From: Acanthosepion esculentum
Taxonomy: Eukaryota > Mollusca > Cephalopoda > Sepiida > Sepiidae
NCBI GenBank assembly: GCA_964036315.1
Contig: OZ038495.1
Span: 27,835,266-27,899,265 of the forward strand
Direction of reading: 5' to 3'
Length of the DNA stretch: 64,000 nt
Numbering within the stretch: position 1 is the stretch's first letter; each line of letters opens with the position of its first letter. A model generated the notes under the pieces. The model did not search any database. It saw only the letters and a program-made list of their open reading frames with translations, and was not told the origin of the DNA. A program made the position numbers and the translations under genes. This document shows, one piece after another, positions 59,681-64,000 of the stretch.

Positions 59681-61084
59681 TTAAATGCCTGCTGGATTTT
59701 ATAAACTTCGTATAAATTATGGCAGGAAGGAACGTAAACATTTTTAACTTGTTAGTATGTACATAAATTCATGTAACAAAAGACCGATATTCTTACAACT
59801 TCCACTTAAGAAAAGCGCGGACATTTTTCTTCCATGGACAGGAAGAAAATTCTAGGCATCAGGCTTAGTATTTTCCAGCAGACATCCAAATAGTAATGGC
59901 CTTATGACTGGAGTATCAATGTGCTAACATATTTGCTTATGAAGACAATCAAAACAAAGGAAAGAATTAAGTCATGCGTGGAAATGTGTTAAAATAAGCG
60001 GAATTTTGATATATTTGTATTCGTAAAAATTACTTTCATCATGCCAAAGGCGCAGATGAGACTCTAAAAGATTTCCTTTTCCATATCGAGCTCATTCCGC
60101 AGTAGCCGTTGTCAGATTTAAATAATATTAATCTGTTTAAATTTGATAGGATAAATGTTTTAGAAACAACCGTCATTTTTTATTTTTTTATAAAAGTAAA
60201 CGTGTCGTTTTATTATCGTTTGTTGTGAATGTAAATATTGTTGAAAGTCGTTGACTATTTTAAAGACGTTTCAGTTGAGAAGTATCCAATGATATGAGAG
60301 GAGGAGCAATGTCATGTTCTCTAAATCCCAATCCGTCTAATGTAATTAAAAACTCAAATATTTGCTGGATTACAAAGGTTTGAACTCTTTCTCATTTGTC
60401 TGTGATATCAACAGACTCAATTTTCCAAATGCTCTTTTGCACACGTAAATATAAAAAGTATAGATAAAGAAAATGGTATTGGAATATAGGAAATTGAATT
60501 AACGAATAACATATTTGTGTATTCAATTTCAGAATCAAATGCCAAGTGGGTTGGTAATTGTTAAATATTCAGAAATGTTATATTTATTGTTCATTCCTTC
60601 TTGATATTCTAAGCCTAGAAGATAGAATTGAAAGCAAACATTCACATCGCGTACATAAATACAAAGGACAACTCACATGACAACCGAAGTATTTATAACT
60701 GACACACCTTAGCCGTAGTGAGGAATCCTGTGTTTATGGCAATGGAACTAAGCCATTTTTGTTTTAGCAACTGACTAGATCAAAGACGGCCGACTTCTAA
60801 CAGATTTTGTAAATTTTCCAGGTTTTTTTCCCCCCCAAAAAAGATGATCATAAAAAGGACAAGCCATAAACATTTCGATCAAGGAGTACACAGTGAACGG
60901 ATTTTAATCGATAAAAGGTCAGAGGTCAACTCGTAGTGAACAGATATTTCAAGGAGACGTTAAAGTTTGACGATTGTACAGGAATGGGTTGTCATTTAAA
61001 GAATTACATGGAGGATTTATAGCGATATTAGGATTGAAATCGACGTAACCGTATACTTCCATACAAATGGACAGGCTTAATGAA
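59681..61084. other. No recognised feature
   Basis: Unique-looking AT-rich sequence without supported frames. Confidence 0.4.
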
Positions 61085-61150
61085 TACAGATTTACTTTTA
61101 CACATATATAGATAGACGCGTATCTATTTGAATAAACGCGCTGATATGTT

Positions 61151-61188
<38 letters not shown>

Positions 61189-61194
61189 TGTATG

Positions 61195-61253
<59 letters not shown>

Positions 61254-61318
61254 GCAGATATCAGCGAGTTTATTCAAATAGATAAGCGACTATCTATATA
61301 TGTGTAAAACTAAATCTA
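61085..61318. repeat. Inverted repeat enclosing a TA tract
   Basis: Arms of about 65 bp (61085-61150 and 61252-61318; TTTTACACATATATAGATAG and mirror) flank roughly 100 bp of TA/TGTA. The structure resembles a fold-back element grown around, or generating, a microsatellite. Confidence 0.75.
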
Positions 61319-61339
61319 TATAAGATATAGGCTCCTCTA

Positions 61340-61342
<3 letters not shown>

Positions 61343-61400
<58 letters not shown>
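61343..61400. repeat. (TA)n microsatellite
   Basis: TA tract at the 3' end (minus orientation) of family E copy 2. Confidence 0.95.
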
Positions 61401-61404
<4 letters not shown>

Positions 61405-61409
61405 CAGGT

Positions 61410-61690
61410 ATGCAGTGAAATAGGAAAGAACACGTTAGTTAGATAATCCGGTGTTCCTTAATATTTAGCTTTATTTTCAAAAGGACAGTGCTCCATACAG
61501 AAGTAGAGCTTATATTATAATAATATTTTTAGTTTTTAAAAATATGATTACTCCGCTACATAAGAGTTCTCATGTTTCAAAAGCGAGAGCCGAGACCCCT
61601 AACATAATTTTTTAAGTTATGAAGAGTTAAGGCGTCTGGACCCGCTTCCTTGTCAAGCGAGAATTTGGGAATAAGCTATCTTTTGGTTAG
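61410..61690 (-). mobile_element. Family E ribozyme-bearing repeat, copy 2
   Basis: Minus orientation: a hammerhead-like fold, the GCTCTACTTCTGTATGGAGC motif (61509-61490), the ACACCGGATTATCTAAC segment and TTCTTTCCTATTT, then TA. Same order as 51842-51610 but strongly diverged in sequence. Confidence 0.65.
61553..61659 (-). ncRNA. Hammerhead-like fold with U3-A8 core, family E copy 2
   Basis: Minus strand: CGC (61659-61657) pairs with GCG (61556-61554). The core is TTGACAA (61656-61650). Stem II GGAAGCG/CGCTTTT (7 bp, two G-U) has a long loop. GAAAC (61578-61574) leads to stem III ACATGAG/CTTATGT (7 bp, one G-U) and then GTA before GCGG. Stems differ in sequence from copy 1 yet remain paired. 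Confidence 0.5.
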
Positions 61691-62231
61691 CTGGTGTTTA
61701 TAACTACGGTATCATTTGGAACATTTGTTGCTATGGAAACGGCTAGTTTCGGCCGTTGAAGTTTGGTGGTTTAAGGGGCTAAGAATTAAGAATTAATTTT
61801 TATCTACAGGCCAGTCCCTTTCTAAAGAAGCGTATCAAGTTACAATGTCCAGAGTGTTTTTGGCTTATGCTAGTCAGACGGCGTCTTTTTTATTTATGGG
61901 TTTGCCTTTAGTCGTTGAGTGACTAGAAGGTTATGTTTCATTATTATCTATTTGATCTGTTTGTTTATTTGTTTATTTACATGGCTTTTTTTATCAAAGG
62001 GTTTTTCTCAATAATTATTGGGCTGAGTTTTTTAAGGCTTTTAAATTATGGATTTAATTTGTTTAAATCTATTTATTAATTATTTAATGCGAAAATCATT
62101 TGATGACGACAGAACACCGTTAACTCATGTCTATGGTTTAGTAACTTTTCACTATTTAGACATCTATTTAATAACAAATTAAATGAGTGAATGTACATGC
62201 AGAAATAGGTCTGTTTCTTATATTAATTTGA

Positions 62232-62237
<6 letters not shown>
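61691..62237. other. No recognised feature
   Basis: T-rich; nothing supported. Confidence 0.4.

Positions 62238-62293
<56 letters not shown>
62238..62293. repeat. (TA)n microsatellite
   Basis: Pure TA tract. Confidence 0.95.
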
Positions 62294-62295
<2 letters not shown>

Positions 62296-62454
62296 TATAT
62301 GTAAGAAAAATGGTTATTTAAATTGCTTTTATATATGAGCATAAGTAATTTCTAGCATGCAGTCTAGTATGAGAATATTGTAAAGATAATGCTGATTTAA
62401 AGACTTATATGTGTAAAAGTATGTTCATATGCTGTCTGCCTGTAAGGTGTTTAG

Positions 62455-62458
<4 letters not shown>

Positions 62459-62535
<77 letters not shown>
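62459..62535. repeat. (TA)n-(TG)n microsatellite
   Basis: TA block followed by TG block. Confidence 0.95.
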
Positions 62536-62539
<4 letters not shown>

Positions 62540-62855
62540 TGTGTGTACGCGCATACACTGAATAATGTATGTGAAAATCAGTGAGTAAAGATGGATGAAT
62601 GACATTACCCGGATTAGCCGACTGACATTTTCTCGCAAGGTGTCTGCAACGAATATTTGTATTCAAGGATTAACGAGTTAGATAAACAGATTTTTCGTGA
62701 GAAATTGTCCAAAATGATAAAAAGAAATCTCGTGAGATTTTCTGTACGTCTTAAGCAATATAAACCAATATAAAAGAAGTGGAAAAGAGCAATAACAGCA
62801 GGTTATTCACATATTCACATAGCAGAATTACACTGTCATTTTTCTCTTTCCACAT

Positions 62856-62860
<5 letters not shown>

Positions 62861-62904
<44 letters not shown>
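62861..62904. repeat. (TA)n microsatellite
   Basis: TA tract abutting the left arm of the family A element. Confidence 0.95.
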
Positions 62905-62909
<5 letters not shown>

Positions 62910-62925
62910 TGAACATAGAAGTCAA

Positions 62926-62979
62926 CACTTAGAGGCGACAGTGTGTTTCATGCTAGATGCAATCGTCAGGCAACTAGTG
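62926..62979 (-). ncRNA. Hammerhead ribozyme motif, family A left arm (62.9 kb)
   Basis: Mirror image of 63696-63749 with the same 54-nt length. Minus strand: core CTGACGA (62969-62963), stem II TTGC/GCAT, GAAAC, stem III ACA/TGT with CAC loop, GTC, and stem I arms CACTAGTTGC and GCCTCTAAGTG. Only the stem III loop differs from the right-arm copy. Confidence 0.6.
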
Positions 62980-63695
62980 CTGTTATTTTCCCCGGCTATT
63001 TATATATACGGGTCAGTGGTGCATTGTGGGTAGTCTATTTTGGCGGTTATTTTTACCGGAAGTCGTTTATTTGTTCATTTATTTATTTGTGTCAAATAGA
63101 ACTATCCGTTTAGAAAAAACAAATAAAGATAATCAATCCAAATAAAGAAATTAAAAACCGTTCCCACCAAAATAATAGTCAGAACAAACCACAACAATAA
63201 ACCCCAAAATTCAACAAAAAGCTTTAATTATATTCCCAAACAAAAACAAAATTATTAAATAAGCTATATAAACAATTTTTTATTACGTTAATAAAATCAC
63301 CGACCAAAATAAAAAACAATAATAAATAATAAATAAATAAATAAATTTATAAGATAAAAAATTAAAATTAAAATGAATAAAAACAAGCAAAACCATTTGA
63401 CCCAAATAAATAAGCAAATAAACGACTTCCGGTAAACTAACGGCCATAATAGACTACCCACAATAAGCTATATAAACAAAATTTTACTACGTTAATAAAA
63501 AACACCGATCAAAATAAAATAAATAAATATATAATATAAAAAATAAAAATAAAATTAAATAAAAACAAGCAAAATAATTTGACACAAATGAATAAATAAA
63601 AAAAATAAACGACTTCCGGTAAAAATAACCGCCAAAATAGACTACCCACAATGCACCACTGACCCGTATATATAAATAGCCAAGAAATATAACAG

Positions 63696-63749
63696 CACTA
63701 GTTGCCTGACGATTGCATCTAGCATGAAACAGTCTGTCGCCTCTAAGTG
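63696..63749 (+). ncRNA. Hammerhead ribozyme motif, family A right arm (63.7 kb)
   Basis: Stem I pairs CAC-TAG-GC (63696-63705) with GC-CTA-GTG (63739-63749), leaving a 2x2 internal loop and one bulged A. The core is CTGACGA (63706-63712). Stem II is TTGC/GCAT (63713-63725; loop ATCTA; closing T-T mismatch), then GAAAC (63726-63730). Stem III is ACA/TGT with a GTC loop, and the cleavage triplet GTC ends at 63738. All invariant bases are present. A TATA-like box at about 63667-63677 lies roughly 25-30 bp upstream of the start. Confidence 0.65.
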
Positions 63750-63844
63750 TTGACTTCTATGTTCACTTTAATATTTACACACGCTCTAACTCTGATATTG
63801 AGCACTTTATCCCATAAATATAGCACACTTTAAGACTATATTTC

Positions 63845-63846
<2 letters not shown>

Positions 63847-63898
<52 letters not shown>

Positions 63899-63899
63899 T
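63847..63899. repeat. (TA)n tail of the family A element
   Basis: TA tract directly after the CTTC end. Confidence 0.95.
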
Positions 63900-64000
63900 A
63901 TGCTCGAAATCATTGCTCGACAGTAAATTGCTCGAAATCAATTGCTCGAAAAATAATTTCTCGAACTATCAATTGCTCGAAAGGCAGTTTGCTCGAAACC
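63900..64000. repeat. ATTGCTCGAAA minisatellite, cut by the window end
   Basis: Seven irregular units built around TTGCTCGAAA with spacing of 14-22 bp. The array continues beyond the window. Confidence 0.85.

Larger units (their letters stand above)
62905..63846 (+). mobile_element. Family A element, longest copy, inverted arms
   Basis: The left arm (about 62909-63110) and right arm (about 63560-63775) are reverse complements over about 200 bp. Each holds a hammerhead, a TATATAAATAG box, a CACAATGCACCACTGACCC-type segment and CGACTTCCGG. The interior contains a second CGACTTCCGGTAAACTAACG segment (63422-63441) and AAATA-rich DNA. Only the right side has the GCTCTA...GAGCAC tail and CTTC end before the TA tract, so the arms are not simply symmetrical. 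No coding frame. Shorter copies in the window look like deletion forms of this one. Confidence 0.8.

Overview
The window looks like intergenic or deep-intronic DNA from a large, repeat-rich metazoan genome. A coleoid cephalopod, probably an octopus, is my best guess. The grounds are the very long (TA)n tracts about every 1-2 kb, several tRNA-derived SINE families, Tc1/mariner elements with long IR/DR-type ends, and LINE and Ty3/Gypsy debris. That attribution is inference; no host gene that could identify the species is present. I see no intact protein-coding host gene. Nearly every long open frame is a decayed transposon protein or a by-product of a simple repeat (TA, GA, ATT/ATC).

Layout. 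1-8.6 kb: TA tracts, a decayed minus-strand LINE, an inverted pair of tRNA-derived SINEs and a 577-bp MITE. 8.7-11.5 kb: a GATA minisatellite, then a dead Tc1-like transposon (9253-11144) interrupted by a solo LTR with a perfect 5-bp target duplication. 12.99-13.39 kb: a 32-40 bp tandem repeat. 14.3-18.9 kb: three LINE 3'-end fragments and a short mariner-like derivative. 19.9-24.6 kb: copies of one interspersed repeat around a second dead Tc1-like element (20904-22420); one copy carries a TTAA-flanked 242-bp piggyBac-type MITE, and the other copy preserves its empty site. 26-33 kb: SINE-like families, including a cluster of tRNA-like units. 39.7-41.15 kb: 1.4 kb of ATT/ATC repeat. 44.0-50.0 kb: a LINE 3' end, then a broken Ty3/Gypsy element (LTR, gag and protease on the plus strand; protease, RT, RNase H and integrase on the minus strand), with two further LTR copies at 53.9 and 58.0 kb. 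50.2-52.1 kb: two tRNA-headed repeats, a 0.9-kb TA tract and a near-perfect 270-bp palindrome. 56.2-57.8 kb: a third Tc1-like element. 62.9-63.9 kb: an inverted-arm repeat, then a minisatellite running off the window.

The most interesting signal is a group of short repeats (called A, D, E, F and H here) that carry hammerhead self-cleaving ribozyme motifs: a CUGANGA box, stem II, GAAAC, stem III and a UH cleavage site, usually with stem I arms that pair. The motif generally lies just upstream, in element orientation, of a (TA)n tract. The clearest are at 50226-50268 (minus), 63696-63749 (plus) and 62926-62979 (minus). Families D and E have a C3-to-U change, in three of four copies with G8-to-A, which keeps the known 3-8 core pair. 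Families A, D and E also share a 3' motif (GCTCTA...GAGCAC). Together they look like non-autonomous, ribozyme-bearing retroelements with (TA)n tails, comparable to Penelope-associated hammerheads or retrozymes. No autonomous partner is visible here.
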